This document shows positions 9,877 to 21,577 of a stretch of 64,000 nucleotides of DNA, piece by piece. The notes beneath the pieces were generated by a model, which was not told the origin of the DNA, ran no database searches, and worked only from the letters and a program-made list of their open reading frames with translations. The DNA lies in contig CM043961.1 in NCBI GenBank assembly GCA_014529385.2, positions 16,224,478 to 16,288,477 of the forward strand. Reading direction: 5' to 3'. The position numbers were made by a program, and so were the translations under genes. Each line of letters starts with the position of its first letter. Positions within the stretch are counted from its first letter, which is position 1. This DNA comes from Adiantum capillus-veneris. Lineage: Eukaryota; Streptophyta; Polypodiopsida; Polypodiales; Pteridaceae.

Positions 9877-10039
9877 TCTGCCTTGTAGCCTTCGTCCCCT
9901 ACCTCTCCTAGCCGGTCACTCTTCTCTTTGGTTTCTATTCATTATGTTAATCCTTAATTCTTACAACAACTGACCGGCAAGATCATGAAAAACCTGGGCC
10001 GTAATAGGATACGAACCTTGAACCACTCACTCCACTCTA

Positions 10040-10411
10040 TCATCCCACTACCATAGGAACCATTGGTTGCACCACAATTGGCTCAGCATGTGTCATGCCT
10101 TGCTCCCACCTTCTCTTGATCTTCTTGCTCTTGGCCTCGGCAATATCCACAACTCTTTCAAATGTAGCAGGCTCCTCTTGATTGACCTTCTCCCTTACAC
10201 TTGGATGGAGACAATCCATAAACTGGCGCACTTTAAAGAAATCCCTTGGAGGTACTTGGGATGCCACCTCCAATTGCACCCAAAGTCCTTTGAAGTGTTG
10301 CAAAAACTCTTGAAAGTTAGCATGAACATCTTGTTGCAAACCTCTCAATTTTGTTGTTGCTTCTGTTGTGGTTAGTCTCTTTCTAAACCTGTCAAAAATT
10401 GTCTCCTTCAC
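10040..10411 (-). pseudogene. family C gag core
   Basis: The frame encodes MKETIFDRFRKRLTTTEATT, LQHFKGLWVQLEVA, and FKVRQFMDCLHPSVREKV. This is the retrotransposon gag (capsid) fold pattern with the F...F..GL/CL block typical of gypsy gag. It continues the ORF ending at 10435 after a small frameshift near 10425. A near-identical block lies on the plus strand at 23.95-24.3 kb. Confidence 0.8.
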
Positions 10412-10434
10412 TTGCTCCCATGTTTGCTTTTTTC

Positions 10435-11128
10435 TTACTCTAAACCTTCAAACCACTCATGAGCTTCTCCTTTGAGTGCAAGAGGAAATACATGAAGCTT
10501 TGCTTCATCATTCCCAATGTGCATACCAAGCGTATGCCACTCAAAGTCAGCAATCCAGTCCTTTAGATCCTCCTTCCCTAAAATGATTGGATAATCATTC
10601 TCACCCGCTTGCATCACGTAGCAATCAACCAAGCACTCAATCCCCAAGACTTCAATCTTCACATCTTCAGTTATCCCAAGAAACCTTGCCTTTTTGTGGT
10701 TGGCCATCCTCATACGGATTGAAGCATTCAGTGACATCTTGACTCCTACTTCCTTCATGATAGCCTCGGTCATGACACACACTTGGGCACCACCATCCAC
10801 ATATCCTTGCACTTTCGTTTTCTTTCCCAACATAAATTCAACTATTGGCACCATATCCACCAGGTGATCAACCATCAAGGATGACACCATGCTTTGATGC
10901 TTTTCCTTTTTGGAAGGAAGCCGCTTACTCACACATTTGGTCCATTTCCTCCTCAATTTAGCATTCAAAGCCACCAACTGACCAAAATATATACTGGCCT
11001 TTTGATTTCGTATGTTGTCGACAATATCATAGTCTTCAACACCTTGGCCAAGGGGGTAGTCCTTTGGACCTATTTTCCTTATTCCTCGCCTCTTACTACT
11101 CTCTGGTTTGTCTTCTACCTGAGCCTTC

Positions 11129-11168
<40 letters not shown>

Positions 11169-11286
11169 TCCCTCTCTTCTTTTGTCTCTTTCTCCCTATG
11201 ATGCCTAGCTCTCTTATTGGCCAAAACATCCACATCTTGATGCTCACGGGTAACAATTTTGATAGCTCTCCCTTATTTATTTGCAA
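10435..11286 (-). CDS. family C fusion ORF: linker, protease, then gag start
   Basis: 283-codon open frame. Residues 40-60 are an Arg-Glu run encoded by a GA repeat (plus-strand CT tract near 11131-11163). The linker follows (GPKDYPLGQGVEDYDIV), then the protease with YVDGGAQVCVMTEAIM near residue 165 and ENDYPIILG near 232. The expected continuation is RPW, as seen at 25.3 kb. Instead the frame runs on as KEDLKDWIADFEWHTLGMHI and FPLALKGEAHEWFEGLE, which is the N-terminal gag sequence. The frame is open through the join, so a protease-gag fusion could once have been translated. Confidence 0.7.
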
Positions 11287-11334
11287 GCAATGGTTGTGGT
11301 TGTTGTTGCGGAGGTGGTGCTTCTAGTGCTCGCT

Positions 11335-12507
11335 GGTATTTCCCTAGTTTTCTCACCTCACTCACCACCACTCAAAAGCTCAACGAAAATACTACCCACA
11401 AGCTCAATGCAAACTCTAAACACCTCGACCTACAAGCCCTTGCATGCCCGTAGACACTACAAGGTGAGTCGAGTTGATCAACACTTGAAATCACACTTAT
11501 GGGTAACCAAAATATACAAGAAAATACATCAAAAACTCAAAAAATCCAGCCACAAAATTACTCTCTCAAACCATTGCCAACGTTTCACCAAACTCCACTT
11601 TGTTGGACTCTTTGGAGTAGCCTTAACCCTAATGGCACCAATATAGGGTCACATATTCTTGCAGAAATCTGCACCTTCTTCCCTCAATTCCTTGCACACA
11701 CACATCCATGGAAACCTCAAAACTTCCATAGACTCTCCCAAGTGCAAAATTGAAGAGAAAAATCTCTCATTCACTCCTCCACACACTCAAAAACAGAATG
11801 CGAACGCGACAGGACTCCACTAGACCACCTATAGGAACCCTGCTTCCTCCCACACACAGAGAGGTGAAAGTGTTGAGTCTTAGCTTCAAATTTTTTTCTT
11901 AAGCATGAACACTCACAGAACTGTGACTGATAAGGCAATTTAAATCCTTTTCACATCATTTTTTGCCATTTTTGACCTTTTTGGGCCCAGTTTTGGCCAA
12001 TTTTGACCCTCAACGGGCAATTTTTCGCGGGAAAAGTACCAAATGGGCTACAAAATCCACCAAATTTTGTAGGCTTTGTCCTTAATACCCAAAAATCATT
12101 TCCACATGCTCACATATCATATTTGACCACTTCTAGGATGGTGCACGCATCACCACAGATCAGACACTACAAATAGACAGTTACCGCATGTGCCAAACTT
12201 CTCGAGTGGGTCGAGGGTACCCACACCTCCCACTTGCATTATTTACATTATATATAGCCTAAAAAAATTATCTAGAACCAAAATAAGCCACTTTGAACCA
12301 TATTCAAGGCCTTGATACCCTATCCAGGCATATACGTGTGCCCGACTGTCGGCACGCAAGCATGACTATTTAGAATTTGTACACGTTGCATCTTTTTTTA
12401 AACTCAAAACCACTCTGCAAAGCTCCCAAATGCATGTATTTATATATTTTTTCACATATATCCATGCATATACACGCTACTTTGTACACGCCAAAAGCGG
12501 TCTATCA
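11335..12507 (-). repeat. LTR of family C, copy 1
   Basis: About 1.17 kb matching 35300-36452 in inverted orientation over its whole length, with scattered differences. It starts TGATAGACC on the minus strand. In the plus-strand copy the same sequence follows pol, as a 3' LTR should. The inner end here is joined directly to the linker sequence at about 11332, so this end is a rearrangement junction. Confidence 0.75.
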
Positions 12508-12543
12508 ACGACAACCCTCTTCAAATCTTAAATTTTCAAGTAT

Positions 12544-13844
12544 CATGGCTTGCCAACATCCATAGTGTCAGACATAGATCCTAGAATAACCAGTAATTTT
12601 TGAAAGGGTCTCTTTGCAAATCTAAAAAGTAGATTAAATTTCTCTTTCAGCCTATCATCCAAAACGGATGACCAAAGTGAAATAACTAATCTAACGATTC
12701 TTGAATCTACTAAAAGCCTATGTCATGGAAGTAGATCAATGTTCTCAATGATAGAAGTACCTACCTCTTATAGAGTATGCGTACAACATTTGTACATACT
12801 TCTATGGGGAAAGCACCTTTTGAGATTAAAGAGGGAAGATCCAAAAGTCCCTTACTACTTATAGTACATGGGAAGATTTTCACTGTTGATGAATATAGCC
12901 GAGACTCATAAGAATCTTTTCCAAAGATTAAAGAGGTTCTATCCATATCACAGCAAAGGAAAAAAGAGTTGTTGCTAATAAGCACACAAGAGCATTGGCC
13001 GTTAAGGAAAATGATTGGGTCTTGCTAAAGTTTCTCAAGGCTTGTCTAAAGCATACTATGGGCAAGAATCCTACGGGCCACCAAGAGTATTATGCTAAAC
13101 TAGCAAAAAGATACTATAGTCCTTTTTAAATTATTAAACCAATCAATGCGATGGCTTATCAATTAAAGTTGCCCAACCGTTGGCTCATGCATAATGTTTT
13201 CCATGGGAGCCTACTTAAGCCTTACAAAGGAGCGCCACCAAAAGAAGCTATAGTTGCAGATCCTCCAAAAATCAAAGATCAAGAAGAAGTACATCAATCT
13301 GAGTCCATCCTGCGACATGAAGACAAGGTATTAAGAAATGGTAAGATTATTCTACGATATCTTATTAAGTTTAAGAATTATCCTTTTAAAGATGCTAGAT
13401 GGATGCAAGGAACCTAGAAGAATGTGAACCTTGTCAATGCTTACAATGATTCCTTAGAGAAAGCATTTTAAATGAACAATGTTTTTGTCTTCTAAGACTC
13501 GTTCTCTTTCTTTTATTGTGCACAAATTTTAAGAAGTATGCATGCTTAGAATCATCTTTGTGGTGACGGCATCTCCCAAACACCAAGTAGAACTTGTCAC
13601 TCTACTTTGGAAGTATGATATGGACTAAAGAGAAGACATGTTTGTGGCAGTTAAGTCTCCCGAGCACCAAATGGATTCGTCATCCATCTTGGAATGATGT
13701 TGTAGGGTAAAAAGGGATCCTCTATCCACTAAGAAACATGGACTAATGACTAGGCTCCTCTACCCACTAAGAAACATGGACTAATAACTAGGCTTTATCT
13801 TTTGTACCTCATAATCGAGGACGACTATGATTTCAAGAGAGAGG
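12544..13844 (+). pseudogene. chromodomain gypsy integrase end (chromovirus-type)
   Basis: Plus-strand frames encode GLPTSIVSDIDPRITSNF, containing the second catalytic Asp, and KTDDQSEITN, with the catalytic Glu. After frameshifts come HTMGKNPTGHQEYYAKLAKR and, at 13151-13417, an open frame with the integrase tail MAYQLKLPNRWLMHNVFHGS and a chromodomain (HEDKVLRNGKIILRYLIKFK, then NYPFKDARW). In the wider family the chromodomain directs insertion into heterochromatin. The first catalytic region and everything upstream are missing. The stretch after 13420 is non-coding up to a purine-rich tract (13834-13844) next to an LTR. Confidence 0.75.
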
Positions 13845-14002
13845 TGATGTCATAAAATATAATATCTAACTTTACCAAATGATTTCTCATATTAAACCGA
13901 TCATTTAATATGGGAAGATAAAAGGGGAACAAGAGTTAGGATATAGATATGTGCTTCTAGACCTATCTTAGCACGGGACCAAAAGGATAAATGGTAGCAT
14001 AA
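13845..14002 (+). repeat. LTR fragment of the chromodomain gypsy
   Basis: Begins TGATGTCATAAAATATAATA right after the purine tract CAAGAGAGAGG. The same sequence occurs inverted at about 41926-41765. Homology stops near 14002, where a decayed gag begins, so only the first 158 bp or so of the LTR remain. Confidence 0.7.
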
Positions 14003-14036
14003 CTTCAACAAGTGGGTAGAGCCCAATTCCAGAGAG

Positions 14037-16050
14037 TTGACGAACCAAAAGAATCTCTATGTATTCACATATATAGATTCTCAGGGAGTGCAAGTTCTTA
14101 TGGTAGTCAAGTATGGATGGGAGTACAATCCTATCAATCCAATCAAAGCTAGAAAGATACACCTATGTAGATACTTTGATCTCTGTTTACCACATACGAC
14201 TAAGTATGAGTGCACAAAGTATATTTGAGACCAATCCACAAAGATTTGAGATAAAAAAAGGGAAAATTTGGATCTTGAAGATATACACATGTTTCAAGGG
14301 CACAACCTATAAGATCAATGGGATTGAAAACATCCAAAATATCTATCAATGGGAGTGCATTTCCTAATCCATTGATCCATTTAGAAAAAAGCTATGGTGG
14401 GTCTAGAAATCTTCATGCATGTGTATATCTCTTCAACAAAGTCTTAAGAGCAAAGCAAGTGCATGATTTCCATACTCAATACAAAGAATTTGGCTTGACC
14501 TTGGAAGGAACAACCTTGACTTGGTTCTAACCATTGAATCAAAAATATTTTTCTACAATTGGAAATCTCTTGATTGAGTTTGCAAACGAATTTTTCAAAT
14601 GGGGAATAAACCATAACACTGTGTCACACATGCTTTTAAACAAAAGACAACAAGAAAGTGAAGGAAGCTTCAATGAGGTTAAAACTATATCTTGAGAGAT
14701 TCCCATCACAGGAGGTATCACATCAAAACATATTAGTAGTGGTTTTCATTGAAGGTTTGAAAAATGAAACACTCAAAATGGATCTTTGTTTGATTGCTTT
14801 TGCATATCTAGAGGGATTGATGAAGGAATCTTTGTACCTTTTTGAAAATATCAAAGCTTATAGCGAGATATTAGCGGAAACGGATACCACAACCAATCAT
14901 GCAACTGCAAGTGAAACTCGAACTTGAAAGACCAATGTGGCACAACCAAGAGATAATGTTAACCAGATAATGATAGAGGTAGTTAGAAGGATAAACTAGG
15001 TTTTAAGACAAGCACAAAATGGTAGACAAATCTAAACAAATAAGTATGACATTTGTAGAGGTAATCATCCATCGATAGCTCAATGCTACTCTTAACCAAA
15101 ACTATTAGTTTCAAATGTGTCATGACAACCAAAATGGTGTGTAATCAAACAAAAATGGACAAACCATGGGACAAATGAGTGTTTCTACAATCGTAACTAT
15201 GTCAAAGAAGGGCCTTACAATCCTTAAGCCAGGAATCAACCACCACCACTGAGATATCCAATTGGATAGAATAATGTTGCCCCATGGGTTGAGCAACCAT
15301 ATCCAGTGCTTGGATAGCAACCTCCACTACCAAAGAGTTGCTATTAGGAACACTCCACATGAGAGCCAAGGAACTGTTCTAGTTGCAGCCTATTAAGAGG
15401 CCCGTCTAATGAAGGTTATGAAGTAGCTCTAGAGGCTATTCCATAAAGGTGAGAATCTTACTGTTCACAATAAAAATTTGAGCCAAATAGTTAGCTATTA
15501 TATGTGTTTGACCCTACAAGTGATAACTACTATATGGGTGAGAACACTTTGATGCTCATAGCCAATCCAAATTACAAACCAAAGACATATCCATCCAAAG
15601 AAGGAAATAGAAAAAATAGAAACATATTATGAGTGTGGAGGTGATCATTGGGCTAGAAATTTTCCACGCAAAGGGAAAATGGTGAGGATATTTGGGTTTC
15701 ATTCAGAGTGTGGCAAGAAACATCTCATTTAGGATCATCCAAAACATCACAATAGAGCAAGGAAAACACCTATGAATATGATCGAGATTCAACTAGTTCG
15801 AGTGGATCAAATTCTTAGAAAATTTCTCCAGTAAATGTGGTAATGAGGGCTTAAGCTCAAGAACCCATTATGAAAAGATGATGAAGAAAGAAATCGTGAT
15901 TTAAAGCAAACTAAAATAGATGGAAAGTCCATTATGACTCGGCACAAATCTTGGAAAGCTAAAAGAGAAAAACTAAAGACAGAATAAGACCATGAACAAG
16001 TAGACATGGCAGTAGAGCTCACTCAAGATCAAGAACACCTGAAATAACAC
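14037..16050 (+). pseudogene. decayed gypsy gag (element E), related to A/B
   Basis: Broken plus-strand frames resemble the element B gag. At 14318-14530 the frame reads SYGGSRNLHACVYLFNKVLR, then FGLTLEGTTLTWF; B has SGSGDPYDHLASFKQVLR and FGMTLEGKALTWF. A further block lies at 14540-14930. Three remnants of zinc knuckles follow: NKYDICRGNHP near 15045, YYECGGDHWARN near 15627, and ECGKKH near 15705. Cys residues have been lost and stops are frequent, so it is not functional. No protease, RT or LTR of this copy is seen. Confidence 0.65.
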
Positions 16051-16074
16051 CAAGAGAAAGAAGCTTCATTGGCG

Positions 16075-16288
16075 TGTTGGGGTAAAGATGATGTGCCTTT
16101 GCCCAAGGCTGGATGTCCGATGTTTTGACCGCCCACTAACCATACCTTTCCTTATTCATGTATATACATAATGAATAAGGGGCTCCTCATTACTTGGAGG
16201 TTTGCTCCACCCACACAAAACTCTCTCGTCTCCTCTTTCCTCTTCCACACTGCACCGCACACACACATCCACACTACGTGCAATCTCA
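16075..16288 (+). repeat. small LTR (copia- or TRIM-like)
   Basis: About 214 bp from TGTTGGGG to AATCTCA, with TG...CA ends, a TATA-like TATATACATAATG near 16160, and a PBS-like site two bases after its end. No partner LTR was found. A short frame starting MASRPGTEAKELGYG at 16330 could be a gag remnant. Confidence 0.45.
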
Positions 16289-16290
16289 AT

Positions 16291-16302
16291 TGGTATAAGA
16301 GA
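16291..16302 (+). promoter_or_regulatory. degenerate tRNA-Met primer-binding site
   Basis: TGGTATAAGAGA differs from the copia PBS TGGTATCAGAGC at two positions and follows directly after a TG...CA segment. Confidence 0.45.
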
Positions 16303-16478
16303 TACGACTTGGAAATTGGTGCACATGCGATGGCTTCTCGACCAGGCACGGAAGCAAAGGAGCTCGGCTATGGAAGCTCGAGCTTAGTGGTGGAAGATCA
16401 AGCACAGAGGAACCGGATCAAAGATGCATAAGGAGGAGATTCGATGGATCTCGTAGCTTGGAGCTGCATGACGTGGAG

Positions 16479-16480
<2 letters not shown>

Positions 16481-16512
<32 letters not shown>
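16481..16512. repeat. 32-base C homopolymer
   Basis: Thirty-two consecutive C, then A and CCCCC. The opposite strand is a G run capable of quadruplex formation. Length may be affected by sequencing or assembly. Confidence 0.9.
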
Positions 16513-16793
16513 ACCCCCTTTGAAGTCCTCCCAAGCATGGAATAAAGAATCTATAGAGAATGGGGCGAAGTCTGCAAAGCAATAGAGCATCAACAAGAAT
16601 CATAGATCTACAATTAGAGAAGCTAATCAATTGAGCAAGCCCTCTAAGAAAAGCTCAAGTGAAGTCAAAAGCTTTGGGGGAAGCTTGCATAGGCTGCTTA
16701 ATCGATAGAGCTTGGAATTTATGCAACCAAGCAATCAACAAGTGAATCGAGTGGCAGAGAGAAGCGGTCTTGTAGTTAGATTGTATGTAAAGT

Positions 16794-16871
16794 GAGCATT
16801 GGAGAGCTTTGCAATTATGTGTGATTGTGTGTGAACACAATCACGCATAATTTCAAATCTCTCCAATGCTC
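16794..16871. repeat. 78-bp imperfect inverted repeat (hairpin)
   Basis: The left arm begins GAGCATTGGAGAG and the right arm ends CTCTCCAATGCTC. The arms are about 37 bp with roughly four mismatches and meet at GTGTGAACAC. A second stem of GTGTGTG and CACACAC follows at about 16878-16912. Confidence 0.85.
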
Positions 16872-17142
16872 ACATATGATTGTGTGTGTTTGTGAAAACA
16901 CACACAACCACATCGGACAAGCAAGGAAAGCAAAGCAAAAGAGCTTGGAGCTCAACAGCAAGTAGGTGAAGTGTTGCAATTTCAATTGGGGGAAAATTAA
17001 GCATGTCAAGGTAGTAAGTAGCACTACGAAATTGGAGAAAGTTAAAGAGCTTGTGAGGAGCTTCTAGTCGGGGCAGCCAGAGCGGGGCGATGAGGTGCTG
17101 CATCGGAGGCTACACAGAGAGGGAGTTAGATAAGAGCTTGTG

Positions 17143-17170
17143 GTTGTGTGTGTTTTGCACACACACAAAC
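17143..17170. repeat. GT/AC hairpin
   Basis: TTGTGTGTG and CACACACAA flank a TTTTG loop. A similar GT-to-AC inversion starts the CA array at about 21500. Confidence 0.7.
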
Positions 17171-19189
17171 TAAGTAGCAAGTATTTGGAGAGCTTGGGGC
17201 AACACAATCGAGGATAGCCCAGAGAATGTACAAAACTTGCAGAGCATCGAGCAACTATAGTGCAACAAGGCATTGAAGTCAAAATTGGGCAAAAGAATTC
17301 AAGCAAAACGTGAGCTAGGAACTCGGGATCTGCAACAATTGTAGGCACTGCAATAGAGTGGGAAAATTTGTAACACACAATCAAAGTAGTGTTGTGAATG
17401 GAGCACGAAAATCGTGAGATATCCTCAATTGGCCAACACTAAGGTCGAGATGGAAATCCTTGATAGGTCTCTAGGTCTAATAAAATTGAAGTCCTTAAGT
17501 AAGAAAAATTGGGGGAATAGACCTTTGCCATTGGCGACGATGGCTTGGGACTATAGCCCTACAAAAAGATCTAGTCCTGTCTCGCAAGTAAAAACAAGAC
17601 AAAATCTAAAAGTTAATTTTTTTTTTGACCCTTTAACTTCTGCAAATGTGCTAAGGCATCCTCGTCCAATGCTTTTTCCCCTCTGTGTGAGTGAGGGCAC
17701 AACCGTTGGTGGACAAGAAGTCTTCTAATGTTAGTGTGCGAAAATGGATAGTTACCCGATTAATCAGGTCCACCCGTCCATGATCGACAAACTTAGTCGA
17801 TCCCCACTTACCACCCCGCATTCACACATGCTTCTTTGTTTTCTAATTACTACTATAATCTTTCAACCCTTAAATAATGGTTCATTTTAACTTCCGTATA
17901 TTGATTCGTTAAAACAAGTATTGAAAACAATACTGGAATAAATTTTTTAACAAACAAACATCTTTAAACTTAAGACAAGGTACAATAACTTAGAATAGTA
18001 CTTGAAAAACTTAACACATACTCAACTTGTCTCAAGCACACCTATATATGGGTGAAAAATGGCACCCTTCTTTATTCATAGTCTGGGGTGGGAAAACATC
18101 ACCCAAAATTTGGGCACCCATGAGCCAAACCGGTTGGCCATACAACCGGACGGTTTCCCTAGGATAAAAATGGTATCTTAAAATATATAAACAAACATAC
18201 ACATGCATGAAGTATAAACTCATCGTACATGGGGGTAATTGACTCAATAGTGGCTAAAACTCCATTATTGCTCACCCGAAGTGAAAATATTTCAAGGAGT
18301 CGAAGGTGTCTTGAGACAAGTTGTCTTAAGAATGATCAATCAACTCTCTCCTAGATTAATTAGGCTAACCCAAGCATTCATTTCTTAGGTTACAAACATT
18401 TGCAGGATTGTTTCTTGGAAGATGACCTTTCGATTTTTGGCCAATTTTAACATTTCCTATGTCCTTATCCACTTTTTAACGGATGCAATGTTATAACCTA
18501 AAAGAATTTGAACTACTTATGAACTTAATTTAGAATCAAAACTCACATGTGATTGATTAAGGATTTGTTGAGGCTCAGGGGCTTGAATGCTCTCATCCAT
18601 AGGCTTGCTGCTCGGACTGGCCTCATGATCATGTGTGGCATTAACTCTCTTCGTGTTGCTATCATCCTCCTCGGTTGGCTGATTGGCCTAGGTCCTCCTG
18701 AGAGCCATGATTTATATCCTTATAAAAGGATTTCTAGCCATTAAGTAATTTATCAAAACTTAAACCTACCATAGAATCTCCATAATGTACTTCCCCAATT
18801 TGCTTAATTCCTTTTTTTACTAAAACCATCGGGTAGATCATTGGTTTATAGTATTATGAGGAAATTTTTGTGGATGCTATCATTCTAGGGATTTTTTATA
18901 CCTTAATTAGCCATATAAGTCCTTGCCTTATTTTAGGAAAACTAATATGCTCGCTTTTTTCTTTATTTCATAGTCAAAAATAGTAATTCTTTTGTCATAA
19001 TAAATTTTTAACTACTTATATGAGTAAGATACTTTTATCCTAGCTTCCTTATGAGCTTCCAAAGGTCCAATAATTATCTTAATATTTTTTGAGTCATTTA
19101 CCTGGTTTCTCTCTTTTAATTAAGGTTAAAAATTGTTTATTTTTTGCTTAATAATTATTACAGTAATTATCTAGTAGAGGAATATTTAG

Positions 19190-20120
19190 TCTAGCTTCCT
19201 AATGAAGTAATATACCTCTAGAATTTATTTTTTAATTTTCAAAATAAATTTGCTAATTATCTCCTTTTTAATTATCAAAATCATAAAATTTAAGCAATAT
19301 TAATTAGCAAAGTTAACTCACTAATTAGGAGATAATTACCATGGGTTCTTAACACTATACCCTATCTCTTAAATTATCTCACTAACTTCTAAATTGGTTT
19401 ACTAATTATCTTACTTGATTGTCTACTAAATGTATAGAATTTAAATTATGGTAATTAGAAAAACTAGGTAACTAATTCTTATGGATCCCCCTAAAATTAT
19501 AATCTTTCTCTATAAATTATTTCAATAACTTTCAAACTTGTTTACTAGTTATCTTGCTTAATTTTTAGCTAAAAATAGATTTTTAAAGCAAAAGTAATTA
19601 TCAAATCTAATTAACTAATTATGAGATAATTATCATGGGATTTTAACATTATAACGTTCTTCTTTAAATTATTTTAGTAACTTCTAAATACATTTTTTAC
19701 ATAGAAAGAATTTTAAAAAAAGTAACTAACAAAACTAATTAATTAAATTATGAGATAATTATCATGGATTTTCTAGCACTATAATCTCTCTTGAAAAATA
19801 ATATCAATAACTTCTAAACACATTTATCAATTATCTTGCTTAATTTTAAGTGAAAATAAAAGAATTTTTAATAAAAAATAATTAGAAAAACTAATGAACT
19901 AATTATAAGATAAGTATCATGGGTTTCTAACACTTTATTCTTCTTTTGAAAATTATCTCACTAACTTTTAAACACATTTACTAACTATCTTGCTTAATTT
20001 TTAGGTAAAAATACGGAATTTAAGCAAAAGAAATTATCAAAGCTAATCAACTAATTATAAGATAATTATCACATATTTTTAACACAATTATCTAGCTCTA
20101 AAAATAAATTCATGATTCAA
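19190..20120. repeat. AT-rich diverged tandem repeat, about 130-155 bp period
   Basis: A block including GATAATTATCATGG, TAACACTATA, ACTTCTAAACACATTT and TATCTTGCTTAATTTT recurs. The ATGG of each unit (or its equivalent) falls at about 19341, 19481, 19635, 19764, 19919 and 20071. Units are diverged by substitutions and small indels. No coding capacity is visible. Confidence 0.7.
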
Positions 20121-21523
20121 TATACTATATTTCAAATTTCCCATCAATTTTAGGCAAAAAATAGATATTTTTTGTCTAATTAAATACTCATTAGAAAGTT
20201 TTGATATAGTTTTCACAGCTTTCTAACAATGTTTACAAGCTCTAAAAATTAATTCGTAATTAAATAAGCTCAATTGATATATTTTTTCTTAGTTAAGACC
20301 AAAATTAAGCAATTTCAACGCTAATATAGATTATTTATTTAAATTACTAAGCATATCAAAGTTTAAGTAATCAAAAATAAAATAACATATAAGAGTGTAA
20401 ATTATAGTGGAGAGAGGTTTAATATTTACAAATTAATAAGATAATCAAGATAATTAAACATAGATTAATTATGCATTTTACTAATCTATAAAAATTGGCA
20501 CAAATTACCTCAATCAATCACTAGAGCTTTGCTCTCTTAGTGATTTTTTAGAAGAATCTCTCTGAGCACGAGAGATTTTGCCAAGGTCTCCGAGTCTGAG
20601 AGCAAATGTGAGCCCTCCTGGTCTTTATATAGGCCTCTGGTAGGCAAGCAACTGCCTAACACCTTCCCCATCAAGCTCACTCCTCAAGGAGGTACGCCTT
20701 CTTGCAATTCCAACACCTTAAAAGGTCAAAATATTCTCCCAAGCACCTGTCTTTCTTAAATTTCAAGTATGCTAATTTTTTTTTTCTTTGCTACTTCAAG
20801 GAAAAATATATGGCTCAAATATCTAGGAGGCCATGTGATTGATTATCCTTTAGCCTATGTAGTTTAATATCTACCAAGCTTCCGATTATTTTATTAATTA
20901 AAGTAGTTGTGAAAACTTTTAGTGAGTATTCGGGGGGTTTTTTATTGTTCGAATGTGGTTCGATTTTTTTTTGGTTGTACTAAAGTTGTGCTTATGATTC
21001 TATAAAATACCAACTTCTACTAGTTATGGATAAGTTTTCATTGATTTTTAGAATCAAGTCTCCTTTAAATGGGCTTTGTACATTTTTTTCTTAATTACAA
21101 AAAAGGAAATCTTACAAATCCATCTTGGGTAGCACACGAGTAGGTCTCCCCAATCTTGGAAAAATAAAAAGCCTTTTGAAACAACTTAAAGTGCAAGTGC
21201 GTAAGTGAAGTGTGAGTTTAGGAAATGAAAAGACCCATGAAGGTGGAAAGTCAAAAGACTTTTTGTGTCCATATAAAGAAGTGGTCGACTTCACACTGGT
21301 ACATTTGTGTTTCGCTTCTCCTTTATTTTCCTTTTAATGTTTTCTTCTCATTAAAGTATCCTTGCATTATGCCTTACATTATATACTATGTTGGCATTGA
21401 TTTTTATTTTTGAAGCCATTAGGATTACCTTACAATAGGAATAAAGGTGATGTCGATGAGTAGAAAGAAACCAAAGAAATCCTCTTTTTTCCTCTTAACG
21501 GTGTGTGTGTGTAAGAGTTTGTT

Positions 21524-21525
<2 letters not shown>
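20120..21525. other. AT-rich non-coding stretch with a TATA-like site
   Basis: No gene is recognised. On the minus strand CCTATATAAAGACC (near 20627-20640) looks like a TATA box and could belong to an unrecognised LTR. The rest is AT-rich and featureless. Confidence 0.3.

Positions 21526-21574
<49 letters not shown>
21526..21574. repeat. CA dinucleotide array
   Basis: About 49 bp of alternating CA, preceded at 21500 by a short GTGTGTGTGT, so the two can pair. Confidence 0.95.

Positions 21575-21577
<3 letters not shown>

Larger units (their letters stand above)
9099..12507 (-). mobile_element. Tat-like gypsy family C, copy 1, rearranged gag-protease plus LTR
   Basis: On the minus strand the order is LTR (12507 to 11335), linker plus protease (11331 to about 10600), gag core (10590 to 10040), zinc knuckle, linker, then a second protease (9407 to 9131). 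The linker-protease block is therefore present twice, with about 1570 bp between corresponding bases. No RT, RNase H or integrase is present. The same family provides the plus-strand copy at 23.7-36.5 kb, where pol places it near Tat elements with two RNase H domains. The LTR is fused directly to the linker with no PBS or leader, so this is a rearranged derivative. Confidence 0.75.
16303..18990. other. unassigned region after the small LTR
   Basis: Apart from the C tract and the hairpins, I find only short frames with no recognisable domain. The 16303-17740 part could be the internal region of the small LTR element, but it shows no gag or pol motif that I can identify. Confidence 0.35.

Noticed and set aside
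18553..18744. 63-codon plus-strand ORF in the unassigned region
   Set aside because: Short, no recognisable motif and no supporting promoter or second copy.
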